64,000 bases of DNA from Eudorina sp. 2006-703-Eu-15 (Eukaryota > Chlorophyta > Chlorophyceae > Chlamydomonadales > Volvocaceae), in NCBI GenBank assembly GCA_003117195.1, contig BDSI01000142.1, forward strand, positions 186,001-250,000, given 5' to 3'. The position numbers and the translations under genes are program-made. Numbering within the stretch: position 1 is the first letter of the stretch; the number at the start of each line of letters is the position of its first letter. Positions 34,701 to 44,992 of this stretch are shown here, one piece after another. Below the pieces are notes generated by a model that was given only the letters and a program-made list of their open reading frames with translations, was not told the origin of the DNA and searched no databases.

Positions 34701-37700
34701 GTGCGCTTTGGCGGTGGGCCCTTCGTGGGGAGCTGCTACTTCAGCTCGCTCACCGCCCTCCTGCGCCCCTCTTCATCACCCATGCCGCCACCGCCGGCCA
34801 ACGTCTTCTCCATCAATGCGACCGCGGCCATTATTCCGGACGGCGGCCTGGCGGATGTGCTGCAAGAGACTGTCATTAATGTAATTAATGTCTCTGGGCC
34901 TAGGCCTATCACCCGCATCGCTATTAGTGTGGCAGCGAATCTCGCCACGAGCACATCGTTCGACGCTACCGAGCAGGTATCCGGCCTGCAGATTAGGTAT
35001 GGCGCGTCTTGGGCAGCGGGATTATCGTCGCCTACGGGAAACACCTCTGGAACTGACATCAATGGAAATGGGGACGACGACGACGACGGTACAACCGTCA
35101 CCATTGGCGATGTGAGCTCAAGTGGTTGGGCCGTGTGGGAGCTGGAGGAGGGCGAGTTGGTGACAGCAGTTAGTGGCTGCGAAGGCGGTTACGTGGAGAG
35201 GCTTGTGTTTCACACAAACATGGAAAGGCGCTTGACAACACCGGCCTCTCACCTGACACTGTGCTCCAAACCAGTGAACGCCTCTGCACCGGCGGGCGGC
35301 TACCTATTGGGAGTGCAGGTATGTTTATTTTAGGGGGCCGCGGCGATATCCCGGAGGTACGATATCATCAACTACGATTATAACAACGAACGATTGTCAT
35401 ATCAAATAGGACTTCGCACCTACCCATACAATGGGTTCGTGCAGCTACGTATACCAGCCAACTACATAGTGACGCCATCTATCCACACAGTGCAATATTC
35501 CAGAACGGCGGGGGAAATGGAATTGCGCAAGTTAACGGCAGAGAAATTGGGCAGGGCAGATTTGGGGGCCCGCCGTTCTCAGGTTACTACTCAGGTGCCA
35601 GGAAACAAAAAACCAGTTATTTCTGCTGCTGGGTATGGAAGTTATTTTCGACAGCGGCCAAGGCCATTACGCAAATCACGCAAATCACCGGTGCCAATAA
35701 TATATCACTCTTGGAAGGATTCTTGCCCTGGAATCCACACGCGTGCATCACAGCGGGAGGGACCCGGAAACATTTTCACGTATCCCAGCACAGCATGCCG
35801 CCGGCGGTACCTATATCGCAACCCTTTCTTCTGCTGTTTGCTATGCTTCAACTGCATGCACCACATACAGGGCTTCTCCAGCTACTACCTGGACACCCTG
35901 CAGTTCGTGTGGGCTCGACCTCTGAGCGTTCCGTCGCAGGCGCAACAACCTCTTCACAATAGCCCACCCCCACAGCCGTTTACTAATTTGTCAAGTACTT
36001 CCCAGGCCCCGCCGAACCCGCCGCCGCCGTCATTAATGACATCTAGCGAGGTCACCACGGCCCCCGACGCGGCACCGCGTGACGGCCTCCCGTCATCACC
36101 GTGGCAATCAGCACCGCCCCCACCGCCGTTATCAGACATCACGTCGTCATCACCCACGGCAGCCGCTGCAAGCAACGTTGGTTCTTACGATGACGGCCGT
36201 GACCAGCAGCACAGTTCATCAAGCCGAGCAGCCATCGCCGGACTCGCTGTAGGCTGCGCCGCCGCTGGAATTGTCTTGCTGGTCATGGTCTGTGTCGTGG
36301 TGCTCATGCGGACAAAGAAGCAGCGTCAAAACGGAAATTCGACAAACGGTTCGTGCCAAAAGGCCACTGCCGGCACGGAGGCTACTTCGTCAGCAGCAGA
36401 CGGCGTCGACCCGCACAACGCTGCGGGTTGCGGACAGCAGGTTGTAAACGCTGACGACGCTGCAATGCCCGTCCGGGTGATGAAGGAGGATGCGTACACC
36501 CCCGCCGCAGGCATATCAGTGACGTTGCATAGCGCAGCCGGAATAATGGCGCCTTCCCCCCCAACACCGGAATCATCCGCACAACTCTGCGCACGTGCAA
36601 CTGTAAGCACGACGTTGCCAGCAACAGCGGATGCGTGCATGAAACCTTACGCGAGGCATGCACCACTTCGAGGGGAGGTGGCGTCGTTGGCGGGAGTGAA
36701 GACAACGTCGCGTACCGAGGAGGCGGCAGCTGTTGCAGCTGCTGATCGTACGACGCTTGCGCGAACATCGCCGCTGCAAACCACCTTGGAAGGTGCGGCC
36801 GCTAATGTCCCTTTGTCATTCCAACATAGCTTGACTGCTACTGGGGAAGGTCGAACGCACCATGTAATAATATTAGTGCATGCATGCCGGAGACAGCATA
36901 CCAAAGATGCTCGCTGCAGGCCGGGTCAAATTGTGTAGCAACCATGTTTGAAAGGTTGGTTGCTGATATGGCGGGGTGCGTGTAGGATTATTAGTAGGCT
37001 AATGCAGGTAATATTACTAATGCGCGTCGGTTGTTAAACGAGGCGTGTGCTAATAACGGGGCAGGGGTGGAGAGGTGAAGGGGTGCACCGACCTGGCCTT
37101 TGCATGCACCTCCGTCCCGCCATCTACGCTATCCCATGCGTGCTTGGTAGCGATGCATCCGGCGGGAAGCTGGGTTCATTCGTGTTCATGAAAGGTGTTT
37201 ATAGGGTTTAGCCGTGCGAACGCGTATGCATTCAATCGAGCGAACGAATGTAGAATGATTGTGTGCACGCATGCGTGCCAACTCTGCGTGTCTACAGGTC
37301 ACAGCATGAATGTCGTTTCCCCGCCACCTGGGCCCAAGTCCAACCCGCCAACGAAATTAGATGAACACGGAGATACGGAGGTTATGGTCTTGGGGGTAAA
37401 CCTCATAGTGGACTGGGACTCATTCTTAGGAAAAGGCAAGTGCTTCATCCTTCGTCATAGATACTCGTTCGTTTCAAGTGGGGTCGACGGGCTGGTATTG
37501 TTCTGATTACATGTATACAGGTAGGGGTTGTTTTTCCACTGTATTAGTATTATTAAGGATGTTACAGCGGACCCCGTGGGTCATCGGTGACAGCCAACGG
37601 CGACAGCCGAGGCTTCCTCACCATACACTGCCTCAACAAACTTGCGATAATGTATGCGATAATTGGTTTATGTATTGAACTACTTGGCTACTCTGGATTG

Positions 37701-40700
37701 TCAATGCCTGTCATGCTTGTCGCGGCTTTGCATCATGCGCTACTACGAACTCGAACTACGCATACCCTATCTTTGTATGTACGTGATGTGTATGTTTTGT
37801 TGATCCTTGCTTATTAGTGAGGCCCACCACTGTCAGTTCCGCGGATGTGTGCGTGTCGTGTATAGGCGCCGTGGGCATCGTACGGCGGGGCGTGTTCCAC
37901 AGCTCCAGAGGAATCTGGACGGTGGCGGTGAAGCTGCTGGATTCACGGCTGAAGAGCCTCGCGACCTCAGACGCCGAATGGGCGGAGCATATGCAGCTCC
38001 TGGCACAGGAAGTGCAAGTATGTTGGGGCAGCAACGTACGGCTGCGAGATATGGCATTTTTAGTAGATACCATAGAAGCGTCGCGTCATATATAATGATT
38101 GTATTCGAGGCATCTGCAACTGCAACCTGGCGGGTAACGACTGACACTAACGTGAAGTCGTTACCCATACGTCAATGGACACTACAAGTCCATTGACGTA
38201 TGTAGTATGTAGTGCGTGCGTGTCTGCCGCCGCTTACAACTGTATGTGCGGAGCATTCAATTTTTTCGAATCCAGCTTTATACAGACATCCATTTAACTT
38301 CCAATTAACTTCCAATAATTGGACTTGGAAGAACGCACTGAATCTCGCTGCTGCTGCCGCTGCCGCTGACGCACATCGATCGACGTGAAGTCGATTGCTC
38401 CGTCCGCAGTGTACAAATGATGCCGACGGTCAGTTGCGTGCTTACTTGCCCTTCGTCGCAGGTGCTGTCCCGCCTGCGCCACCCCAACATCGTGCGCTAC
38501 TACGGGGCCTGCCTGCAGCCCCCCAGCCCCTTCATCGCCGAGGAGCTGATGACCACACCGCTGAGCACGCTCATCCATGGTAATAATCAATCTCTCGGCA
38601 AGGACGCGTCCTTGCTTGTACCTACAATAATGCAAGCAACGAGCATTCTTTGTATATTTCATTCGCCTCCGTTGCTCGCCCATTCTCTTGCATGGCCACG
38701 CAGCTCGGGGTAAGAACGGACTCTACCTCCACCCCTACGGCCTGGTGGACGTGCTGCGAATCGCCCGGGACATTGCGGCGGGACTGGCCTACCTGCACCC
38801 CACCGTCATGCACCGGGTGAGTGCATCGATCCTAGCTTCTGTTCATATGTATGCACACAGGTCACAAGCGTGTCGGCTTCCTCAAATAATCCATTAACTT
38901 CGATATATAACGAATTATATATAATTACAGCAGGGACTCAATTGCAATTGAGTATAGTAGGTGTGCTTTTGAACGTATATGCCCACCCTGCTGCACTGCA
39001 GGATTTAAAGCCGTGCAACGTCCTGCTTGATTCCGAAGGCACCGCGAAGATCTCTGATTTCGGCCTGGCTAGGTATGTTTGACGGCGAGTTAATAATCCA
39101 GGCGGTGACCATCCACGCACATGGTACGGCTGAATTTACCATGACACAAGCGTAATTGATTCTGTAATGAGTATTTCAGTATTTCAGCCCCATGATTATT
39201 TAAATATTCGTTGTAGCGTGTACAGTATATAATTGTGGGAGTACTCAGGATATTACGTGCTTGTCTGCGTGTTGCTTGTGGCCGCCATCCAGATCCCTGC
39301 ATCACCACAACACAACGTTGTTTTGGCGAGTTTTATAAAAAAAACATTTATTTGATGGAGTCAATATTATTTTAATAACTTCAATTAATAGTCTTTGTAC
39401 TTCAATGAATAGTTGCTATTTGTCATACCGTACTAAAACGTTTAATTTACATCATTGTAGTCATTATTATCAGGATCAGAATCAGGATCAGGATCGAGAT
39501 TTTATTGTTGTGATTATTGTTCTTTATTTCACCCATGCAAATCCCCGCCGTGTATCGCTGACTGCACATGTCATCAGGTTCAAATCTGGGACAACGCTAT
39601 CCACTGCACATCTGGAGGTGGGCACCTCTCAGTGTAAGTTTGTTATTAATCGGCACAAAAGTAAAGTGGCCTACCCTTCGGTCACCAGCTCCTTGCATGT
39701 ACAACATGCAACCGAGTGATTTATCTCAAGTATCGGCGATGACTTCTAAGCCATGATTTATCATTTTGTGCGACATATACATTTACTTGCATAGATCAGC
39801 AATAATGCTGCTTGGTTTGCCATGCATGTCATTCAAACCAGCAGGGTAGCTACACATTACTGCCGCTACAAAACGCCGGTTGCAATTCGTGCCCCGCCCC
39901 TCGCAGATATGGCCCCCGAGCTCTTCACTCCGGAGAAGTATAAGGTATGTACTATGTACTCATTGCACTAATGAACCATCCAAAAGACAATTTCGTAAGC
40001 ACAATGGAGCGACCATTGCTTTGACAGCAGCACCTGCTAATCAGCACCTTCCGCAAACGCTTTTGCTGACACGCATACACGATTGTGGGTCTGAAGGAGT
40101 AATTCCTGGCTGCATTAAGATGAGGTGTTGCTCGACTAAAGTATTTCATACAGATGGGTGACAAATGATGTCGACTAAAGCTTTACATACATGGTGGTAA
40201 ATGCCGCACGTGGCCACGCACTGCGCAATTAGTTTCCTTATCAAGAAAGCTATATATCTTATGCCACCTTGATTTCTTTCTTTTTTCCTTGCTTGCTTGC
40301 TTTGCGTGGGCACGGTGGAGCAGATAACGGACCGGTCCGACGTGTACAGCCTGGGCATGATCATGTACGAGCTCGTCATGCGGAGGCGGCCCTGGGACGG
40401 CACCATGAACGCTGTCATCGGCTTTCTGGTGCGCTTTGCACTGTATAAATTTTACACCGTTTACAATGCATCGATACATGCATGCCGCTTATGCTTTTCA
40501 TCAATGGGTGCGTGTTCACGCACGCACCTATACACCCATGTAATGCATGCATATGGGCCTCGTCATCTCCGTCGTTTCGTTGTCACACCGACGCGATTTC
40601 ATAATCCGTTTCCTTTGTTCGGCGGTCACCGCTGTCGCGTCATATTGCTGCTGCAGCTTCGGTGCTGACTTCATCACGATTCCTTCCGGCTGCTGCGAAT

Positions 40701-41041
40701 TGGCTCTATCATTTATTCGGGTGCAGGTTGCAATCGAACACCAGCGGCCACCGTTGCCGCCCCCCGACGAGGAAGACAACCCGCTGTGCACGCCTGGCCT
40801 GAGGTCGCTTGTAGAGCGGTGCTGGGCGGCTGACCCAAAGGAACGGCCCGCAAGTGTTGAGGTGGTTCAGCGCCTGACGTTGATGATCAAGCAACTGGAG
40901 GAGGGCGACAGCAGGAAACCCGCCAGCAGCAGCTGTGAGGACACTACTGCGGCGGTTGGCGGCGCGGCTGGCAGCGGGGCAGCAGCAGACACTGCAAGCA
41001 CTGCCGTGGTGTCGCCAAGTGCGTGGCGGCGCGGCAACTAG
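25790..41041 (+). CDS. Gene B: lectin receptor kinase, head-to-head paralogue of gene A
   Basis: Exons: 25790-25853, 26044-26237, 28279-28497, 28774-28985, 29095-29240, 29696-29757, 30512-30612, 30823-30937, 31624-31941, 32255-32466 (GA donor), 33181-33290, 33629-33964, 34675-35318, 35871-36792 (end could be 36849), 37298-37435 (GC donor), 37866-38017, 38462-38579, 38704-38816, 39002-39072, 39578-39633, 39907-39944, 40324-40428, 40727-41041. They join to 1,586 codons plus stop. Signal peptide 1-21 (MLYVSDCMLLLFVLASF), CTLD 1 about 25-160, jacalin-like 1 about 215-380, hevein-like 'CGVSSAKLCPTNQCC' about 445, CTLD 2 about 480-695, jacalin-like 2 about 700-930, Pro-rich stalk to 1030, TM about 1032-1057, kinase about 1255-1545 (GKGAVGIV, VAVKLL, HRDLKPCNVLL, SDFGLAR, YMAPELF, ERCWAADPKERP). 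All catalytic residues are present. A cell-surface glycan receptor role is inferred. Confidence 0.82.
26520..26745 (-). mobile_element. L1-like LINE 3' region, in gene B intron 2
   Basis: In reverse complement this matches 43,385-43,665 and 32,540-32,753 (shared words: GGGCGCCCACGTGGCAAACT, GCACTTGTGGAGCCTGTC, GTGTGTGGTGAGGAGGC). It has the same orientation as the RT fragment at 28197-27478, so both may be parts of one disrupted insertion with the SINE between them. Confidence 0.6.
26832..27225 (-). mobile_element. tRNA-derived SINE, copy 1
   Basis: About 390 bp, strongly similar to 34,133-34,530. On the minus strand it begins near GGTCAGGTGACACTACCGCGG and has a canonical RNA polymerase III B box, GGTTCGAGTCC, complementary to 27,151-27,161. 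The A box about 40 bases upstream is less well kept (TTAGGCGG). A tRNA-like head with unrelated body and defined end is the SINE structure. It ends ..CCACACTGTAAC. Confidence 0.75.
27478..28197 (-). pseudogene. L1-like LINE ORF2 fragment (RT N-terminal part)
   Basis: About 239 codons. The sequence includes 'LGGIITILCKDGG', then 'GSYRRPFTLLCTDDRILAKV' and 'LANRLGPALG', the classic L1-clade block (I-x-L-x-x-K-x-G ... YRPI-x-LL-x-x-D-x-KI-x-a-k-vlanRL). It begins inside the linker upstream of RT and becomes degenerate after LGPAL, so catalytic YADD is missing. It lies antisense in gene B intron 2. Confidence 0.75.
32540..32753 (+). mobile_element. L1-like LINE 3' region in gene B intron 10
   Basis: Carries GGTTCCCTGGTAG, GTGCACTTGTGGAGC, GTGTGTGGTGAGGAAGCC and ends CCGCTGTACCATCCTTAATAATAA, matching the other L1-like 3' ends in this window. 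It lies 75 bases downstream of the unusual GA donor. Confidence 0.65.
32754..33073. other. AT-rich island between opposed LINE-type ends
   Basis: About 300 bp of very AT-rich sequence with TGATTGTTAACAA repeated three times and TATATA runs. It is bordered on the left by CCGCTGTACCATCCTTAATAATAA and on the right by its near reverse complement TTATTATTAAGGATGTTACAGCG. It is intronic in gene B with no ORF. Confidence 0.7.
34133..34530 (-). mobile_element. tRNA-derived SINE, copy 2
   Basis: Second copy of the element at 26,832-27,225 in the same orientation, in the intron before gene B exon 34675-35318. Its B box, GGTTCGATTCC (minus strand, about 34,450), is perfect. The two copies differ by small indels, so insertion is not very recent. 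Confidence 0.75.
35490..35680. mobile_element. Decayed fragment of hAT-type MITE family 1
   Basis: Words shared with 8,550-8,710 in the same order: TTCCA.AACGG..GGGGAAAT.GAATT, GGCAGGGCAGATTT, AGGTGCCAGGAAA.AAAA, TTTCGACAGC. No terminal repeats or target duplication remain. It lies in the intron between the two halves of the second jacalin-like domain of gene B. Confidence 0.55.
37557..37642 (-). mobile_element. L1-like LINE 3' end (short), gene B intron 15
   Basis: GGATGTTACAGCGGACCCC followed by GGGTCATCGGTGACAGCC and GAGGCTTCCTCACCA is the reverse complement of the terminal sequence of the L1-like family. It is 5'-truncated to about 85 bp. Confidence 0.7.
38132..38202. repeat. Two adjacent hairpins in gene B intron 16
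   Basis: GGGTAACGAC...GTCGTTACCC (38,132-38,165) is followed directly by a perfect 15-bp inverted repeat CATACGTCAATGGAC / GTCCATTGACGTATG (38,166-38,180 and 38,188-38,202, loop 7). They lie in the intron that gene A lacks. Confidence 0.8.
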
Positions 41042-42869
41042 TTCCGGATAGACGGGAAACCCGTCCATGCTCGTTGCCCGCGGTAGCGAGCGACGACGAC
41101 GCCGCAGCCACCGGTCGCACGCTGACATACGTACGTGCATTGCAGCAGCCCGATGTCCCAGCAGTACGTAGTCCCGGGCAGCCATGTACGCCCCACGCAG
41201 CCACCTCTCTGCACGCACCTACCGTCCGCCGCCACAGACAGGCAACGGGCGGGAGGCCCGAGCTAGATAGCTAGGCAGGGCGGAGACGACGGCGTGGCTC
41301 TCGCTGCGTGCGGCGCAACCTCGCTAGCTACGTTCCGCTTGCGCGTGTGATAACTAGTGTTCATTTTTTGACAATACATGGTGCTTCACTTGGCCTGCTG
41401 GGGCGTTCCACGCACGCACGCACGTGTCCCAGATGACTCGTCCCGTCACATAATGGCCATATATACTATATTATATAGTATTTAATTTGTTATTGATTGT
41501 GTAGTCATCATCACATGCATGCACGCCGCCGCAGCCAGATGGAGTAGATAGATAGCTACGTACGTAGAGCTTCCGCGCGCGCGGCGGCTACTCTCCCAGC
41601 CAGTTAATAGTTTCAGGCGAACGATTTCTAAACATGCCGGGACTTTACTTGGTAGTGGCGGCGGTAAAGCCATGGTACCTCGTTGGGAGGCCCAAGTGGA
41701 CTGAGGTTTGCGACGGATAATTTTGGGGAAGCTCTCGATCGTTTGCATTATTATGTATACACCAATTGGTATGTTTGGACGGAGGTGTCGGAGGAGCATT
41801 TCTTTGTTCGACGGAAAACGAACACATGATTGCGGTAATATTGAAAACCGAAAACCGATGGATGGTTACCTTGTGCGAGTGTCAACGGGTGATCTATATT
41901 TGCTCGGTTTCTGAGCGCCGAGAGCCTCTTACGATCAACCGCTAGATTGTTGCTTGCGTATGTACGCTTGTCCTGCTGCGTGCGCCACATCACGCACTAT
42001 GTACGTACGCGCGAATGTAGTGGCGGGCTTCAGTTTGCCATGGATGCAAGCATTGCCATGCACGCGGCTATCTGTCTATGCGATGTACAGTTGTATGTGT
42101 CAAGCAACATGGTACGGTCCGCGCGTGCCATGTACGGACGGCAATACGAATTCGGCGGTAGTGATGACATTCTGGTCGTAGATACAAGCTGGATCTGGGA
42201 CATTTCAAGGCAGGAGAGCTCAGAAGTCCTTTAATGTGTGCGCACGCGGCACGCAGCCAAGCTACGCGCCAAGCCAACATAGATTTTCAGGCAAACGATT
42301 TCTAAACAGGCGGGGACGTTTGTGGGTGCGGAAGCTCTCAATTGGTTGCATTTCTGTCATATTTTTTGGCATGCACGAAATGCAATCACGAGTACGAGCT
42401 ATCTGATGATATACTTCTTGTGCTTTCTGATAATAAATATTATGAACGCTTGGATTATGTATGGTTTTAGATTCGAACTTGTTGCTTGCTGGCGGTGTTT
42501 GGAGCGAGATTTGGCAGGTCGTGCCATGCCACGCGACACATACATCGATTGTGTACAGGGGATCAAGCGCGCGAGATGTGCGTATGGGATGCGTGCTTTG
42601 TACTCCAGGTGGCACAACATATTCGCAAGTAAGGGGATCGGACTTCGCGCGGGGGGGGTCTGGGGTTCAGGTTCAGGCACTATTTGCGCCATGCATAGCA
42701 TCGATGTGCTTAATTTGGCAACAGCGCGCATGTCGCGCGGGCCTGGGGCCTGTCTGTGTATGTCGGGCGACAGTATCTCAGCAGGTAGATAGGTTGTCGT
42801 TACTTCTTTTTCGAGCATCGCTCTGGCATGGCAGGCAATCATCGTTTGTAAGCCGTAGTATTATTGTAA
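41042..42869. other. Intergenic DNA 3' of gene B
   Basis: No supported gene. A degenerate direct duplication is visible: TTTCAGGCGAACGATTTCTAA near 41,611 with GGGGAAGCTCTC near 41,728, and TTTTCAGGCAAACGATTTC near 42,285 with GGAAGCTCTC near 42,330. Confidence 0.5.
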
Positions 42870-42950
42870 CGCTGGGCAGGTTACAGTAGAAGTCCCTACA
42901 ATGGACCCTGCACAGCATCTCGAGAAGCCTTTGCCGTGCCGTGTTATAAG
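42870..42950. repeat. 80-bp interspersed repeat, second full copy
   Basis: Shares GGTTACAGTA..GTCCCTACAAT..A.CCTGCA.AGCATCTCGAGAAGCCTTT with 11,215-11,296 in the same orientation. Confidence 0.65.
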
Positions 42951-43384
42951 TAACCACGCCTCGGGCGGGTCGTAGCCGTGCTGCTGTGTGGTTGCTTGCT
43001 TTTCAAGCAAGCCGTGTTGGGTCGATTCACGCACAAGCAAGCAAGCAATATGGGAATCGGAGCGCACGACGGAGCTAGCGGGGCCAGGTAAACTGTTTTG
43101 ATGGCTCGCAGCTTTCGTGCGTGCATGTGAGGAAGGGGGAGGTTGACTGCTCATCACGCTCATCGTACTTCATCGGCCGGCTCGCCACTGGCGAGGTGTG
43201 GCACACCTACCCTGTCCAACATTTGTTGCATGCTCGCTCGGCAGCAGCCTTGGCATCCGCCTTGCGAGCAGAATGAACCTAGTGAAGCTGCTGCTTGCTT
43301 GCATGGTGAAATTCATGAACCTCGTTGTGATCATAGATAGATATATGGTTGCAGGCGGGAGCCGGTCTATCTCGGCCATGATGG

Positions 43385-43665
43385 TGCTGGCTCGCGAATA
43401 GGGGCGCCCACGTGGCAAACTCCCCCTGAGCGGGCTTTATCCTTGGTTACGGCTGCGTGGTCCCCATGACCGGGGTGGTTCCCTGGTAGATTGGACGCGG
43501 GGGTATGTGCTTTATGTGCTGCACTTGTGGAGCCTGTCTGGTTGGCGTAGTTAGGCGGTTTCGCTTGTGCAATGTGTCGTGAGAAGGCTGTTTACGGCTG
43601 CCACCGATGACGCGCGGGTTCGATGTAGCAGGAATCATCAATCATGATATCATATGATCATATGG
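43385..43665 (+). mobile_element. L1-like LINE 3' region, intergenic copy
   Basis: Matches 26,520-26,745 (inverted) and 32,540-32,753. The terminal part GATGACGCGCGGGTTCGATGTA is more diverged, and the tail is an ATC/ATGAT-rich stretch. Confidence 0.6.
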
Positions 43666-43899
43666 CTCCGTTGGTTGCTTGCTTGCGTACTTTGCGTGAT
43701 CACAGGCACAGCCGTACGTCCTGACTGGTCATACGTAAGCTCATCGTGGGCAGATAGACGTGCGTACGGCCTCCACGTGTATCCCAAGCATTACGTAAGT
43801 ACCTAGCTACTGCCAGCGCCGGCCATTCAGCTCCCCGTAATGTAACCGTTACAAGGTGGACCCGTATCCCGGGCCCAGATAGCTCGTAGGTGCCTCGTC

Positions 43900-44210
43900 T
43901 CATCAACCCCTACCAAGGACTGCGCACCCATCCTCCATCACCCGCGGGGGGGTCTCGCAGCCATACCGGCCACTACACCAGGTTACCAGCGCGCCAGGAT
44001 TGCCTCTCCTGGAAACCGCGCCAGACCCGCCTAATCACACGGCGGTGAGGGGCCCCGGTAATAACCTGCCGGCACGGTAATTGACCCGGTTGCCGGCCGG
44101 TTAATACCGGTCGGGTACCGCGCGGTCGGCTGCAACAGTCTGTCACCTACCTGCCGCCCGGTATCTGACGCGGTCAGCACACCGACATGTTCCGTTAGCT
44201 CAGCGAGAAT
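43900..44210. other. CCGG-rich palindromic stretch
   Basis: Repeated CCGGTAAT / ATTACCGG words (for example CCGGTAATAACCTGCCGG, GGTTGCCGGCCGGTTAATACCGG) give strong local dyad symmetry. No tRNA fold or ORF was recognised. Confidence 0.45.
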
Positions 44211-44283
44211 AAATGGGGATCGATCGGGCTCGTGCCCTTGGATGACAGCGAGCGAGGGGAATCATCAGCAGGCCCATTGAACC

Positions 44284-44700
44284 CCTCTGGCTACGTATCT
44301 TATTTTTTGGAGTATCTACGGCCAGAGATACTCCTGCGTGGCTAAGACACGCTTAAAGTATCTGTCTATGGAGAGATATTCCCGGTTGGATACGGCTCCA
44401 AGTATCTACTGAAATTGGTACACCCGAGTACGCTAATAAGGGGTGTGACCACCTACGTACTATGGAACTCTTAGCACTAAGCAACCTCTGTTTCAGGACT
44501 CATCCGATGGGATTTGACCCTGAGCGGGAGATTCGGACTGACTATCTGACCGCCCGAGTATCTGTCAATGGGGAGAAGTCATGCCCCCGCTTGGGCATCA
44601 AAGTATCTTATTCGTACTTTTTTTTCAAGGAGGAAAAGTATCTAACAATTTCCACAATTTTCGGCCGAATACATATTTTAATCTTAAGATAGCCACCCTG
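44284..44700. mobile_element. hAT-type MITE, family 2, long decayed copy
   Basis: The right end TTAAGATAGCCACCCTG is intact and the left end is eroded (GGCTACGTATCTTATTTT). Internally it shares GGAGTATCTACGGCCAGAGA and AAAGTATCTGTC with 9,876-10,087. About 417 bp, non-coding. Confidence 0.7.
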
Positions 44701-44861
44701 CCTCTGCCCCGTATTCGGGACCGAGGAGTGCTTCGGCGGTGTTTTTGTTCGTTGTTACGTAGGGCTGGATTAGCAGCCCTTGGCCACGCATGCAGCGCCA
44801 GGCCCCGGGCCGCTCGATCGCTTGTCAGGCAGGTATGTAACGATACATGTTGATGGATGGC

Positions 44862-44992
44862 CCAGTGCTTAGAAACTGCCCAGCGCCTAGAAATTGTCCA
44901 GCGCTTACGAAGAAAATATCCAGCGCTTAAAATAAAACGGCCCAGCGCTTCGTTAGTTCCCAGCGCTTCGTGTGAAACTGCACAGTGCGTGC
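44862..44992. repeat. CCAGCGCTT iterons, about seven units
   Basis: CCCAGTGCTTA, CCCAGCGCCTA, TCCAGCGCTTA (twice), CCCAGCGCTTC (twice) and CACAGTGCGTG follow each other every 16-23 bases with A-rich spacers. The core AGCGCT is itself palindromic. It looks like a protein-binding array or transposon subterminal repeats. Confidence 0.75.

Noticed and set aside
35394..35870. N-terminal half of the long plus-strand ORF 35394-36938
   Set aside because: It is intron sequence, including a decayed MITE. The paralogue shows the exon starts at 35871 after ACATACAG.
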